Below the pieces are notes generated by a model that worked only from the letters and a program-made list of their open reading frames with translations, ran no database searches and was not told where the DNA came from. A program made the translations under genes and the position numbers. Below are positions 54,495 through 63,924 of a stretch of DNA of 64,000 nucleotides, piece by piece (the first letter of the stretch is position 1; each line of letters opens with the position of its first letter). The DNA comes from SXRF01 sp039808985. Lineage in GTDB: Bacteria; Pseudomonadota; Alphaproteobacteria; Rickettsiales; SXRF01. The DNA is taken from contig JBDHUC010000003.1 in NCBI GenBank assembly GCA_039808985.1, positions 30,871 through 94,870 on the forward strand, in the 5' to 3' direction.

Positions 54495-56495
54495 ATGATG
54501 CAATTGTCACTTGATGAAGCGCTCAGCGCGCTATTGCTTGCGAGTGGAATCACTACAAATGAGAAAATTAAAAGCAATGATATAAATAATATATCTGAAT
54601 ATCTGGGCGGACACGGACTTAAACTCCAGCGCATTCCCCTGCACCACATGGTTATACCTGATGACGAAGGGCAAATAGGCTGTATTGCGGCTTTATCTGA
54701 CGGGAAATATATGCCTTTGCTGGGCGGTGGCGAAGATGCGGTTTTACTAAATGCCGATGGAAGTGCCTTCCGGCTGGCCAACGCAGATGACCTGGGAAAA
54801 ATTGCTGAAATACTTGTTATTACAGAGCAGGATGGCAATATAAGCCGTGTGCTCACTTATATGCAGCGCAACAAAGGCAAATTGCTGGAAATATTCGCCT
54901 GCGGTATAATGGTAAACCTGTTTGGCCTCACCCTGCCCCTATTCAGCAGCTTTGTTTATGACAAGGTGCTTGGCAATGGCATAACTTCTACCATGTGGGC
55001 GCTGGTTATCGGGCTTTTTCTTATTGTCGCAGTTGAATTTTCACTCAGGATAATACGAATCATTATCGCCGAGAGAATTTCACGCTTAAATGACGCTGAA
55101 ATAGACCACACTGTTTTTCGTGGGCTCGTTGAAACCAAACCTAATGCATTGCCAGGAGTTGGGAAAGTTCTTGAGCGTTATAAACAGATTACATCATACC
55201 GCGACTTTTTATCTTCTTCTTATATGCTGGCGATTGCCGACCTGCCATTCCTTTTGCTGTTCATGCTTGCTATTATAATAGTTTCCGGGCCATTGGTCCT
55301 GGTAGGGATTGCCTGCGGCACATTGGCTGTAATCTGTAACATGATATTTATTTTTCCGGCGTTTGATTATGAAAAAAAATCGCGCATGGCAAGTGAAAAG
55401 CGCCTTTCACTGCTTACCGACATATTATCGGCGCGTGATGCCATAATTGGAGCAGCTTCGCAAAACGCGCTGGCGCGGAAATGGCGGACAGCCAGCCTTA
55501 CTGCCACACAATCATCAAGCATGGCGCGTATATGGTTCGGGCTTGGGCAATCCACCACCAATTCACTTTCCTTTCTTTCATATTTAGGGGTTCTGGTTGG
55601 TGGAGCATATATGGTGGAAGACGGCTCGCTGACTTCAGGCGGACTACTTGCCACATCAATGCTTACCGCAAGGATGTTTGGGAATTTTTCTTCGGTTTCT
55701 ACATTATTTGTGCGTTACCATGAATTTAAAAATGCTGTGAGCGAACTAAATACAATACTACCAGCAACAATCAAAGACCGAGCCAAGAATAATATTGGAG
55801 AATTACTTGGATCTGTGCGTATAGACCGCCTGAGCTGCAATATAGGCCATGGCGGGCATCCGGTTCTGAAAGAAATATCCATCAGGATAGGGCATGGGGA
55901 AATAGTGGGAATCGCAGGAGCACCGGGCAGCGGAAAAACAACATTACTGCGTCTTATATGCGGACTTATACAACCAGATGCAGGGCAGGTTTTAATAAAC
56001 GATATACCGATTGACAAGCTATCACCCGAGGATATTTCACAGGCAATTGGTTATAAGCCACAGGATATTTGCCTGCTAGATGGCAGCATTGAAGAAAATA
56101 TCCGAGCCGGACGCAGCCAGATAAGCCAACAGATGCGCAGGGAACTACTGGAAATCACAGGATTAATGCGCGACTTTCAGGAAAATGGCCTGAGTTGGAC
56201 CACAGAAATCGGACAACGGGGCACACAGCTTTCCGGCGGACAAAGGCAGCTTGTAGCGCTGGCACGGGCGCTTTACGCACAGCCGCCGCTGATATTACTT
56301 GATGAGCCAAGCAACGGGCTGGATGCGCCGCTAGAAGAACATCTGGCCAAGCAATTGCGCCAAATGAAAGGAAAATCCACAATTATTATAAGCACTCATA
56401 GCCGCCAACTGCTTTCTATCTGCGACCGGATAATCGTTATAGGAAAATCAAAAATACTTGCTGATGGCCCACGCGATAAGGTTCTTATCGGATAG
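54495..56495 (+). CDS. type I secretion ABC transporter (permease-ATPase)
   Basis: The product is about 666 residues from the ATG at 54495; a TTG at 54486 overlapping the RTX stop is possible. An N-terminal domain of about 130 residues resembles the inactive C39-like domain of LapB/HlyB exporters. Five to six TM helices follow (about 140-410), then an ATPase domain with Walker A GAPGSGKTT (about 475-483), the signature QLSGGQRQLVALARAL, Walker B LILLDEPSNGLD and the switch histidine ISTHSRQL. It energises RTX export together with HlyD and TolC. Its TAG stop abuts the stop of the convergent minus-strand gene with no base between. Confidence 0.94.
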   Translation: MMQLSLDEALSALLLASGITTNEKIKSNDINNISEYLGGHGLKLQRIPLHHMVIPDDEGQIGCIAALSDGKYMPLLGGGEDAVLLNADGSAFRLANADDLGKIAEILVITEQDGNISRVLTYMQRNKGKLLEIFACGIMVNLFGLTLPLFSSFVYDKVLGNGITSTMWALVIGLFLIVAVEFSLRIIRIIIAERISRLNDAEIDHTVFRGLVETKPNALPGVGKVLERYKQITSYRDFLSSSYMLAIADLPFLLLFMLAIIIVSGPLVLVGIACGTLAVICNMIFIFPAFDYEKKSRMASEKRLSLLTDILSARDAIIGAASQNALARKWRTASLTATQSSSMARIWFGLGQSTTNSLSFLSYLGVLVGGAYMVEDGSLTSGGLLATSMLTARMFGNFSSVSTLFVRYHEFKNAVSELNTILPATIKDRAKNNIGELLGSVRIDRLSCNIGHGGHPVLKEISIRIGHGEIVGIAGAPGSGKTTLLRLICGLIQPDAGQVLINDIPIDKLSPEDISQAIGYKPQDICLLDGSIEENIRAGRSQISQQMRRELLEITGLMRDFQENGLSWTTEIGQRGTQLSGGQRQLVALARALYAQPPLILLDEPSNGLDAPLEEHLAKQLRQMKGKSTIIISTHSRQLLSICDRIIVIGKSKILADGPRDKVLIG

Positions 56496-57227
56496 CTACT
56501 TGCTGCCGGATTCTATCACACGCAAGAAGGCCTGTTCGAGCGATTCATCATGCATTTTATCTTTAAAGTCTTTCGGCGTCCCTATATAGAACAGCTTACC
56601 GTCATGGATTACGCCGATACGGTCACATATCTCATCAAGATCAGAAAGGATGTGCGAACTGAAAAACACGGTTTTTCCAGCGCGTTTGTTGGCCAGCAAT
56701 TCATTTTTCAACTTTATGCGCGCCCTTGGATCAAGGCCACTCATAGGTTCATCAAGAATCAGGAGGGAGGCATCGACAAGAAATGCGCCAACCAGCCCAA
56801 GCTTCTGCCCCATTCCTTTAGAATATGAGCCAACCCTGGCCGTAAGCACATCCGGGTCAAGGTCAAGGTCCACCGCCTTTTTCCTGGCTTCTTCCCGATC
56901 CAGGGACTTACCATAATAAGACAGTGCCAGATCAAGATATTCCATACCTTTAAGATAGCGCGAGGGCTGGAATTTTTCCGGAAGGTAAGAGATATTCTTA
57001 CGCGCCTGTATATCGCGCGCGGAAATCCCGGCAATCTCTATACCGCCACTCTCACATGTAATCAGGTCGAGCATTATTTTTATAAGGGTGGTCTTCCCAG
57101 CGCCATTAAGGCCGATAAGCCCGAATATCTCACCGGGATGAAGTGAAAAACCAATATCTTCAAGCACTTTGTGCTTGTTATAGGTTTTGTGAACATCATG
57201 TATCAATAGCGGAGCAACAGCGCTCAT
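56496..57227 (-). CDS. ABC transporter ATP-binding protein, lone subunit
   Basis: The 243-residue ATPase has Walker A GLNGAGKTT (39-47), an ABC signature that reads SYSKGMGQKLGL (the variant common in CcmA/DrrA/Nod-type exporters), Walker B LLILDEPMSGLDP and the switch histidine in FFSSHILSDL. No permease gene adjoins it. It closes the minus-strand secretion/pilus operon, 21 bases after the PilP/GspB-like gene. Exporters of this subfamily carry polysaccharides, drugs or lipoproteins; the partner here is unknown. Confidence 0.88.
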   Translation of the reverse strand: MSAVAPLLIHDVHKTYNKHKVLEDIGFSLHPGEIFGLIGLNGAGKTTLIKIMLDLITCESGGIEIAGISARDIQARKNISYLPEKFQPSRYLKGMEYLDLALSYYGKSLDREEARKKAVDLDLDPDVLTARVGSYSKGMGQKLGLVGAFLVDASLLILDEPMSGLDPRARIKLKNELLANKRAGKTVFFSSHILSDLDEICDRIGVIHDGKLFYIGTPKDFKDKMHDESLEQAFLRVIESGSK

Positions 57228-57248
57228 TTCTATTTCCTTTCGTAAATA

Positions 57249-57947
57249 TCATTTTACTAGCATGTTCGCAGTATCAGCGCTATTTAAATTTACAGTTACC
57301 GGAGGAACTTTTCCTTCTACTATCTTCATAGCATAAGAGGTGAAAGTCTGGTTGGCTTTTAGTGTAAATACCACTTTATTCCTCATAATATCAACATTGA
57401 TCAACCCCCCATCAATATTGCCATCATCAACAACCCTGTCCATATTCTCAGGTTGCCATTCTATAGTTACATTATTTTCGTTAATGCTCAGAATGCGCAG
57501 CCCGGCCAGGCTTACCCCGCTATCCTGTGTGATTTTCTCATTATTGATCCACACCACCCAGTCCTTAGGCGAATGATAGGCTATAGAAGCCAGGAAGAAC
57601 TGAGGGTAAGTAAAGTCTTTCTGTGATTTTTCTGATTTTATTGCATTTATCTTTTCTAAATTTTTCAAGAAATCATCTTCTGCTATACCGCCGTTTATTG
57701 CGCCATTTAAATGCTGCTCATAAAATTTCCTGGCGTTACGAATTGCTTGAATATCCTCATCAGTAAAGAACAGGCTTTTCATCCCATCCACGCCTTTGAA
57801 CTCAATCTCAGGGGCTTTATCAGCCGGTTTCTCTTCGGCTGGAGGGGCGGCGGGATGAGCAACAGGCGGCACCTGCGCAGATGCCGCTGTAATAAATAGC
57901 GGCTCTAATATGCATAAACCCAATATTACCTTAAGGTATCTTATCAT
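57249..57947 (-). CDS. PilP/GspB-like periplasmic protein of the type II/IV assembly operon
   Basis: The 232-residue protein has a signal or anchor segment (6-24), a proline/alanine-rich spacer (PPVAHPAAPPAEEKPADKAP) and a helical middle. Its C-terminal beta domain (about 125-165), DWVVWINNEKITQDSGVSLA followed by GLRILSINENNVTIEWQP, has the W-V-I-N/G pattern of the GspB/GspC/PilP homology region that contacts the secretin. After that comes a further 65-residue strand-rich part I cannot place. It lies 7 bases after the PilO/GspM-like gene. The identification is by pattern and position, so the subunit letter is uncertain. Confidence 0.65.
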   Translation of the reverse strand: MIRYLKVILGLCILEPLFITAASAQVPPVAHPAAPPAEEKPADKAPEIEFKGVDGMKSLFFTDEDIQAIRNARKFYEQHLNGAINGGIAEDDFLKNLEKINAIKSEKSQKDFTYPQFFLASIAYHSPKDWVVWINNEKITQDSGVSLAGLRILSINENNVTIEWQPENMDRVVDDGNIDGGLINVDIMRNKVVFTLKANQTFTSYAMKIVEGKVPPVTVNLNSADTANMLVK

Positions 57948-57954
57948 ATCAGGA

Positions 57955-58665
57955 TCACCTTAACCGAATGCGTTTGTTTCTTGTTATGCCGCCAGGGCCT
58001 GCGTTTGGCTGTGGGCTACCATCGTTCAGCAATTCATTATCCGTAGCATTTACGTTACGCAAACCGAATAATGTGAAATTCATCTTGACACTTACTATAG
58101 GCGCGAAGCCAGTATCTTTCACAGCAATTAACGAAGCGCTATCAATTGGCTTAGACTGTGTAAGCTTAAGCGAAGTGAATTTAATACCTGAAAATGAATT
58201 CTGCAGAACTTCCACAAGCCCAAGAGCGCCAAGGTCTGAAAGGGCATTTATAGATATAGATGTATTGCTGGCTTCTATAAAAGTTGTGCTGGTCTTATAT
58301 TTATCGCCAGCCAAAGGTTTAATTTCCCCCATTTTAACATCAATATCATCGAAAAAATACCTGCTTCTAGAGCTGGTAATAGCATCACGCAGGGCCAGCT
58401 TATTTATCATAAGCATCTTATTTTCCTGCTTTCTCCTTATGTCATTATAAAGAGCCATATTGCTTGTAACTTTACTGTATTGCACGGTTAAATCAGCCAC
58501 GTTTTTGGCAAGCGTGTTGGTTTCTGTGTTTAACTGGTTTATATCCTTGTCAAACTCTTCATTAAATGAATCTACATACCAAACGAGCGAAGCAAAAACA
58601 GCCAGCACACCTACAACTATCACTGTCTGCTTTATAAAAGATTTTCTTATAGTATTGATCTTCAT
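57955..58665 (-). CDS. PilO/GspM-like inner-membrane protein
   Basis: The 236-residue bitopic protein has a short basic N-terminus, a TM at about 12-30 (KQTVIVVGVLAVFASLVWYV), a periplasmic coiled coil (33-85), then an alpha/beta domain (about 110-205) and a proline/glycine tail. This architecture and the position after a GspL/PilMN-like gene (4-base overlap, ATGA) match PilO or GspM, which link the cytosolic ATPase platform with the periplasmic alignment complex. Sequence identity to a named family is not obvious by eye. Confidence 0.65.
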   Translation of the reverse strand: MKINTIRKSFIKQTVIVVGVLAVFASLVWYVDSFNEEFDKDINQLNTETNTLAKNVADLTVQYSKVTSNMALYNDIRRKQENKMLMINKLALRDAITSSRSRYFFDDIDVKMGEIKPLAGDKYKTSTTFIEASNTSISINALSDLGALGLVEVLQNSFSGIKFTSLKLTQSKPIDSASLIAVKDTGFAPIVSVKMNFTLFGLRNVNATDNELLNDGSPQPNAGPGGITRNKRIRLR

Positions 58666-60470
58666 TGCTTGCCCAATCCTATAATTTCGTCAGTTGATAC
58701 TCCAGGCATAGGCGGGCCACCAGGCACTGGGGCAGCGGCAGGGGCAGTTGGATTATGAGCCTGCTTTGTAATTGTAAGAGTTGCTTCAAGGTTAGCCTTA
58801 TCAATTTCTATAAGCTTATCTTTATCATCGAAGGTAATTTCCCCAACATCAGATTTATGGGAAAGCACATCAGGCAATTTGGTATAAACAACCTTATATT
58901 CCGGAAACGCCGCGCGAACATCAATCAATATCTTTTTAGCAACGGACTTGAATGCCTCATCCGTATCCGAGATTTCGGGAAAACGTAATACCAGTGTAAG
59001 AGTTTCGTTTTTGCCAGCAGCGCCACCAGGGGCAGCACTGTCTGTTGTATCAACACCATTCCATTCCACATCTTTGATAACAACCGCATTAATTATGGCT
59101 GGCCTTACGCGCGCAAGGAGCTTAAGCGGCGATTGCGCTTCATTATTCAATTGCTGGTATAATGCAATAGTATCACTAACCTTTGTGACATCAATCCCGC
59201 TTTTTTTCACATCGGCATTAATTTCTTCAAGCTTGCGCTGCTGTATGGCCTTTTTTTGTTTCAGGTTTTCTATTTCAGTGTATTTTTCCATAAGCCCCAG
59301 AGCCAGCATCCCGCCATAAATCAGCATTCCAAGAACACATAACCCAACGAAAGTACGCTGATAGCGCATTAAATTATATATCTGGTTTATTTTTACAGCC
59401 TTGGGCATGAATAAAACCAGACGGTGTATACGGCTGGAGGCGATGAATGCAGACATAATCACATCGCCAAACTGGTCAGACTGCTGGGCAGCGCCGCTTA
59501 TGCCAAAGAACCCGGCAATTTCAAACGGCGTGAATTTATGCACTTTTACCGATGGTATCTTTGAAAGGTCAAGAGCATTATTTATATCAACAGAGGCAAT
59601 TATGTATATTTCCAACCCCTGACTCGAACTGAATGACAAGCGCTTCATATACTCAACCGTGCTTGACATTTCCTGCTCAATATTTCCGGCAATTACATCA
59701 GTTGTAATCTCGCCGACCGGCTGCGTCAGGCGGGTAAATATTATGCGCTCGTCTTTTAATATTACCTGCCGGAACCCCCCTACTTTATTGTGGGTTACAA
59801 AAAACTTCCAACGCGGGGCTTCTGCTTTGCTCTTTTTATCCTTCTTGCCAGGATTAATTACGCGGTCGATATTTTTAATAATATTTTCTGCTTCAACAGA
59901 GAGCAGATAAATACCATGCAGGCGGTTATCAACCCTTTCAATAAAATCATACCAGACATGGAGGTGCGGACTGTTTTCCAGCGACACCATGAGGAAGTTC
60001 CAATCGCGCCTGCCACTTGCATCGCGCTCGAGTAGCACATAGCCTTTAACTATATCCGAGGCAAGGTCCCTATCAAGGCGGCGTTTTATAAGCTTCTTGA
60101 CGCCAAGCGGACTGATTGGCGGAAGCGACTGCTGGACAAAGCTCTGATCCATGCTGTCAACTATCAGGTATACCGGGGCCTTAGGATTACGCGATAAAAT
60201 TGATTCAAATTCCTTAAGCCCTTCCTCATTAGCATGGGCAATAAAATTGCGGCTTTGCACCGCCTTACCAATCATATATATGAGGATAGCGCCTTCATCG
60301 CCTATAATAAGCGCGTATTTATGGCCTTTTGTACCACGGTAAGGCTTCACAGAAGCCTTGCCCAATTCCTTGACATTATTTACGGCAGAAGGTTTACGCG
60401 ATGCTTTAGCCGCAGGCGATGTATTATCGCCAGCGCCTTTCCTACCAATTTTTTTTAACGAAAAACCCAT
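58662..60470 (-). CDS. GspL / PilM-PilN-like platform protein
   Basis: The 602-residue protein has a basic disordered N-terminus (1-45), an actin-like cytoplasmic domain (about 50-350; YALIIGDEGAILIYMIGKAV, PVYLIVDSMDQSFVQQSLPP, and the LIKRRLDRDL block known from MSHA/GspL proteins), one TM (about 378-397) and a periplasmic PilN-like region with a coiled coil and ferredoxin-like fold (about 400-570), ending in a proline-rich tail. It fuses the roles of PilM and PilN as in GspL and would tie the ATPase GspE to the membrane. A 99-base gap separates it from the GspF gene. Confidence 0.75.
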   Translation of the reverse strand: MGFSLKKIGRKGAGDNTSPAAKASRKPSAVNNVKELGKASVKPYRGTKGHKYALIIGDEGAILIYMIGKAVQSRNFIAHANEEGLKEFESILSRNPKAPVYLIVDSMDQSFVQQSLPPISPLGVKKLIKRRLDRDLASDIVKGYVLLERDASGRRDWNFLMVSLENSPHLHVWYDFIERVDNRLHGIYLLSVEAENIIKNIDRVINPGKKDKKSKAEAPRWKFFVTHNKVGGFRQVILKDERIIFTRLTQPVGEITTDVIAGNIEQEMSSTVEYMKRLSFSSSQGLEIYIIASVDINNALDLSKIPSVKVHKFTPFEIAGFFGISGAAQQSDQFGDVIMSAFIASSRIHRLVLFMPKAVKINQIYNLMRYQRTFVGLCVLGMLIYGGMLALGLMEKYTEIENLKQKKAIQQRKLEEINADVKKSGIDVTKVSDTIALYQQLNNEAQSPLKLLARVRPAIINAVVIKDVEWNGVDTTDSAAPGGAAGKNETLTLVLRFPEISDTDEAFKSVAKKILIDVRAAFPEYKVVYTKLPDVLSHKSDVGEITFDDKDKLIEIDKANLEATLTITKQAHNPTAPAAAPVPGGPPMPGVSTDEIIGLGKQ

Positions 60471-60569
60471 GCCTGTATCTGATTACAAAATTTATTAAGA
60501 ACTAGAATAGCATTGTTTTTAATTCCACGTCACTCATAAATTTTACCGCCGTTAGTATTGACAGAATAA

Positions 60570-61778
60570 TTAAAACTTCATTTTGCTGAAAGACTGGTAA
60601 AGCGGACCAAACACCGCAGCAATTATCCAGAAAATCAGCATACCCATAACAACTGTAAGTATTGGCTGGATAGCACCAACCAGGCCTTCAACCGCATCAT
60701 TCACTTCACGGTTATAGAAAAAGTTAATATTTTCGAGGGCTTCATTTAAGTTACCGCTATCCTCGCCAACCTTGAACATCCTTACAACAAGATTAGGGAA
60801 CTGCTGGGACAGGCGCAAGCTCGAGGTTATGGAATTACCGTCCGACACATTATTTATAACCAACGTAATAGATTCTTTCAAAACCCGGTTATTCACCACG
60901 CCCCTGGCTGCCTCAAGTGATTCTATAACATCTATGCCACTATTAAACATAACAGCGAAAAAATGAGTAAAACGCGCCATGTCAATTTTACGGACAACAG
61001 ATCCTATTAGTGGCATTTTAAGGGTTAAGGCATCCACAGTATATGCAAAGCTTTCATTAATACGATAAAGCAGCATCAATAAAAAAACCAATGTTACCGG
61101 AAGACCGAGAATAAGATACCAGTAGTCGGCAAACGCATGGGAAACTGCGATCAAAGCCTTGGTGTGGATAGGGATTTCAAAGCCCTGCGATATGATGAAT
61201 TCGATCATTTTAGGTACGGTGAACATCATAAGCGCGGTGATAACCCCGGACAAAACTACCAGCAATACTATAGGGTAGCGGGTCGCCTTCTTAACCTTGC
61301 GCCGGAGGTTATCGGTCCATTTAAGATGTTCGCCAAGATGGATAAATGACATGGAAAGATTACCGGTTTTCTCACCAGCCGCGACCAACCCTACGAATAC
61401 TTCATTGAATACACGCGGATAGGCCGACAACGCCTTGGAAAATACCGCGCCGGTTTTTACCGATTCATAAACGCCCGTAAGAATGTCCTTAAGCTTTGCC
61501 GACTCGGTGCTGTCACGCACGTCAGCTATTGAATCATGCAAAGGAACCCCTGCCCTGTCGAGCTGTTCAAGATGCATACACATTATGATTAAATCTTTGT
61601 TTTTAACCTTGGCATTTTTGCCAGAGTTTTTACTCCTGCTTTTGACTTCACGCGCAGAAATAAGATCAAGCCCTAAATCCTTAAGGCGCCCTTCCAGATC
61701 CATTTCATTTTCCGCAACCACAGTGCCGCGTATGGTATTTCCCCGGTCATTTATAGCGCTATATTTATATGAAGGCAT
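60570..61778 (-). CDS. gspF: type II secretion / type IV pilus inner-membrane platform protein GspF/PilC
   Basis: The 402-residue protein has the N-terminal MPSYKYSAINDRGNTIRGTV and two GspF domains (about 65-190 and 265-390) containing LEQLDRAGVPLHDSIADVRD and FAVMFNSGIDVIESLEAARG, plus three TM segments (about 165-185, 215-240 and 370-392). It is the polytopic base on which pseudopilins are assembled. It starts 6 bases after the GspE gene. Confidence 0.92.
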   Translation of the reverse strand: MPSYKYSAINDRGNTIRGTVVAENEMDLEGRLKDLGLDLISAREVKSRSKNSGKNAKVKNKDLIIMCMHLEQLDRAGVPLHDSIADVRDSTESAKLKDILTGVYESVKTGAVFSKALSAYPRVFNEVFVGLVAAGEKTGNLSMSFIHLGEHLKWTDNLRRKVKKATRYPIVLLVVLSGVITALMMFTVPKMIEFIISQGFEIPIHTKALIAVSHAFADYWYLILGLPVTLVFLLMLLYRINESFAYTVDALTLKMPLIGSVVRKIDMARFTHFFAVMFNSGIDVIESLEAARGVVNNRVLKESITLVINNVSDGNSITSSLRLSQQFPNLVVRMFKVGEDSGNLNEALENINFFYNREVNDAVEGLVGAIQPILTVVMGMLIFWIIAAVFGPLYQSFSKMKF

Positions 61779-61784
61779 TACTGA

Positions 61785-63584
61785 TTATAGCCTTTCGGTA
61801 AGATCTATGGTGTTTATCAATTCCGAAACAGTTATCTCCCCGGCCAACACTTTCGATATTCCGTCCTGCTGCATGGTCTGGAAACCATGCGCTATAGCAT
61901 GCTCTAAAATTACCCGGCGCGTAGCATGGGTAGAGATAAGTTCATCCATTTCGCGGTCAACGCGCAATATTTCTACAATTGCAACGCGGCCCTTATAGCC
62001 CTTATTCTTACATTTATCACAACCAACTGCATCGTATATTTCCGGCGGATTCTTCGAGTCAGCCCCTAATATCTGGCATTCTTCGGGATTAGCATTGCGT
62101 TTTTTGCGACAGTTCAAGCATAATTTACGCGCCAATCGCTGCGCCAGAGCACCAATAAGCGAGCCAGCCAGCAGATGCCCCGGCACACCAATATCGCCAA
62201 GCCTTGGGATACAGCCAATAGCATCATTGGTATGCAGGGTTGTAAATACCTGGTGGCCGGTCAGGGCAGCGCGCACTGCCATAAGAGCCGTATCTTCATC
62301 GCGCACCTCACCCACGAATATAATGTCCGGATCCTGGCGCATAAGAGATTTCATACCGCCAAGCCAGTCAAGCCCCGCCCCTTCGCGCACGTTGCTCTGG
62401 CGTATAAGCGGAAGCTGGTATTCCACCGGGTCCTCCAGGGTCATGATATTAGTATCAATATCGTTTATGTAGCTGAGGATAGAATAGAGGGTTGTGGTTT
62501 TACCGCTACCAGTCGGGCCGGTTACGATAATTATGCCTTCCGGGCGCTTGAGAAGTTTTTTAAGCACAACGATATTATGTTCGGAGAACCCGAGATCCTC
62601 CAGCGGAACCAGCGATTTAGCCTTATCCAGCAACCTCATCACGATATTTTCACCGTGGATAGTTGGTTGTGTCGCTACGCGGAAATCCACCTCGCGGCCC
62701 AGCACGTTATAGGAAATGCGGCCATCCTGAGGGTTACGTGATTCGGCAATATTCATGCCCGACATGATCTTTATACGCACCACCATCGCGCTCCAGTAAT
62801 CACGGTGGAACGAGCGCACCTGCACCATCTGCCCATCAATGCGGTAGCGCAGGCGCAGGAATGAGCCTTCCGGCTCAAAATGTATATCAGATGCGCCAAC
62901 CTTGATAGCATCGACCAGAAGCGCATTAACAAGGCGCACCGTAGGGTTAATATAGCCTTCCTGCCTGCCGTCAAGCTTGTTGCTGTTGCCCCTTATACCG
63001 GTTTCGATTTCGCGCAGAATCCCGTCCACTGATATTTCATAATCATAATACTGGTCTATAAGCTCAAGGGTTTCCGAATCGGTACAGTATATTGGCACTA
63101 TTTTAGTGCTTTTTGGCACATACCTGCGCACCTGGTCTATCGCCAGCACGTTATAGACATCGCTCATCGCAAGCTGCAGTGTATCGCCTTCAAAACCAAC
63201 AGCGATAATCTTATAGCGCGTGGCTATTTCTTTAGGGATAAGGCGCACCACAGAAGAATCCAGCATGGTGGCCTTGGGGTCGAATTTCTTGGTGCCTGAT
63301 GATTCCGCCAGAACTTCGCCAAGGGCGCTTTCTGTCAGAAATCCCATCTCAACAAGGATAGCACCTATCAACTTCTTGCTGTTTTTCTGCTCGGTAAGAA
63401 CAATCTCAAGCTGGTCGGGCGAAAGAAGCCCAAGCGCTATGAGCTTTTCACCCAGCCGCAATGGCTTGGCCGTGGGCACAATAGCTGGAGCCGCCGTATC
63501 CTGTTTTCCAGGCGCAGCCATGCCCGCTTCACCGTTTTTCACCGGCTCGCCAGCATCCTGTGGATAAGCATCTTTATTTGCCAT
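61785..63584 (-). CDS. gspE: type II secretion / type IV pilus assembly ATPase GspE/PilB
   Basis: The 599-residue hexameric ATPase has an N-terminal MshEN-type region (about 38-190; LGEKLIALGLLSPDQLEIVL), then the T2SSE core with Walker A GPTGSGKTT (about 356-364), the Asp box IMTLEDPVEYQLP, Walker B IIFVGEVRDEDTA, the His box HQVFTTLHTNDA, and the tetracysteine zinc motif CLNC...CDKC (about 487-535) that marks extension-type ATPases. It powers pseudopilus or pilus extension. It is the first gene of the minus-strand operon. The MshEN domain binds c-di-GMP in some relatives, and an EAL protein lies at 26.5 kb. Confidence 0.95.
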   Translation of the reverse strand: MANKDAYPQDAGEPVKNGEAGMAAPGKQDTAAPAIVPTAKPLRLGEKLIALGLLSPDQLEIVLTEQKNSKKLIGAILVEMGFLTESALGEVLAESSGTKKFDPKATMLDSSVVRLIPKEIATRYKIIAVGFEGDTLQLAMSDVYNVLAIDQVRRYVPKSTKIVPIYCTDSETLELIDQYYDYEISVDGILREIETGIRGNSNKLDGRQEGYINPTVRLVNALLVDAIKVGASDIHFEPEGSFLRLRYRIDGQMVQVRSFHRDYWSAMVVRIKIMSGMNIAESRNPQDGRISYNVLGREVDFRVATQPTIHGENIVMRLLDKAKSLVPLEDLGFSEHNIVVLKKLLKRPEGIIIVTGPTGSGKTTTLYSILSYINDIDTNIMTLEDPVEYQLPLIRQSNVREGAGLDWLGGMKSLMRQDPDIIFVGEVRDEDTALMAVRAALTGHQVFTTLHTNDAIGCIPRLGDIGVPGHLLAGSLIGALAQRLARKLCLNCRKKRNANPEECQILGADSKNPPEIYDAVGCDKCKNKGYKGRVAIVEILRVDREMDELISTHATRRVILEHAIAHGFQTMQQDGISKVLAGEITVSELINTIDLTERL

Positions 63585-63742
63585 AAAAATGGTTTATTAT
63601 CAGCATCGTTAATATTTAAAAAATTCCCGCAATAAAACTATGCAGGAAAACCCACACGCACATACTTATCTACAAAAGATTGATATTTAATTAACATTTA
63701 CAACAAATAATAAGAAAACGGCCACTAATAGCTACTCCAAAC

Positions 63743-63846
63743 AATAATTTTACAATTATTATTTGGGGATTCGCCTGCCACGCGGCATAAAACCTGGCTT
63801 TCATCCTCGATTTTAATAGCAATTATGAATAATTTTTATACATAAT
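63743..63846. promoter_or_regulatory. 104-base structured element between gspE and tRNA-Ala
   Basis: This lies in the 340-base gene-free stretch 63585-63924. It opens with AATAATTTTACAATTATT, has a TGCC/GGCA hairpin (63776-63786), then GATTTTAATAGCAATTATG and AATAATTTTTATACATAAT. The part order and spacing match the element at 44279-44380, although the hairpin bases differ. It is upstream of the divergent gspE operon and of tRNA-Ala. The remainder of the stretch is AT-rich with no ORF or clear promoter that I can defend. Confidence 0.5.
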
Positions 63847-63924
63847 GACTATAATGTCGTGATATATTGACAATACTGGTTTTTTAGCTATCAGTAGCAC
63901 TCTCCATTTAAATATCCTTAAATT

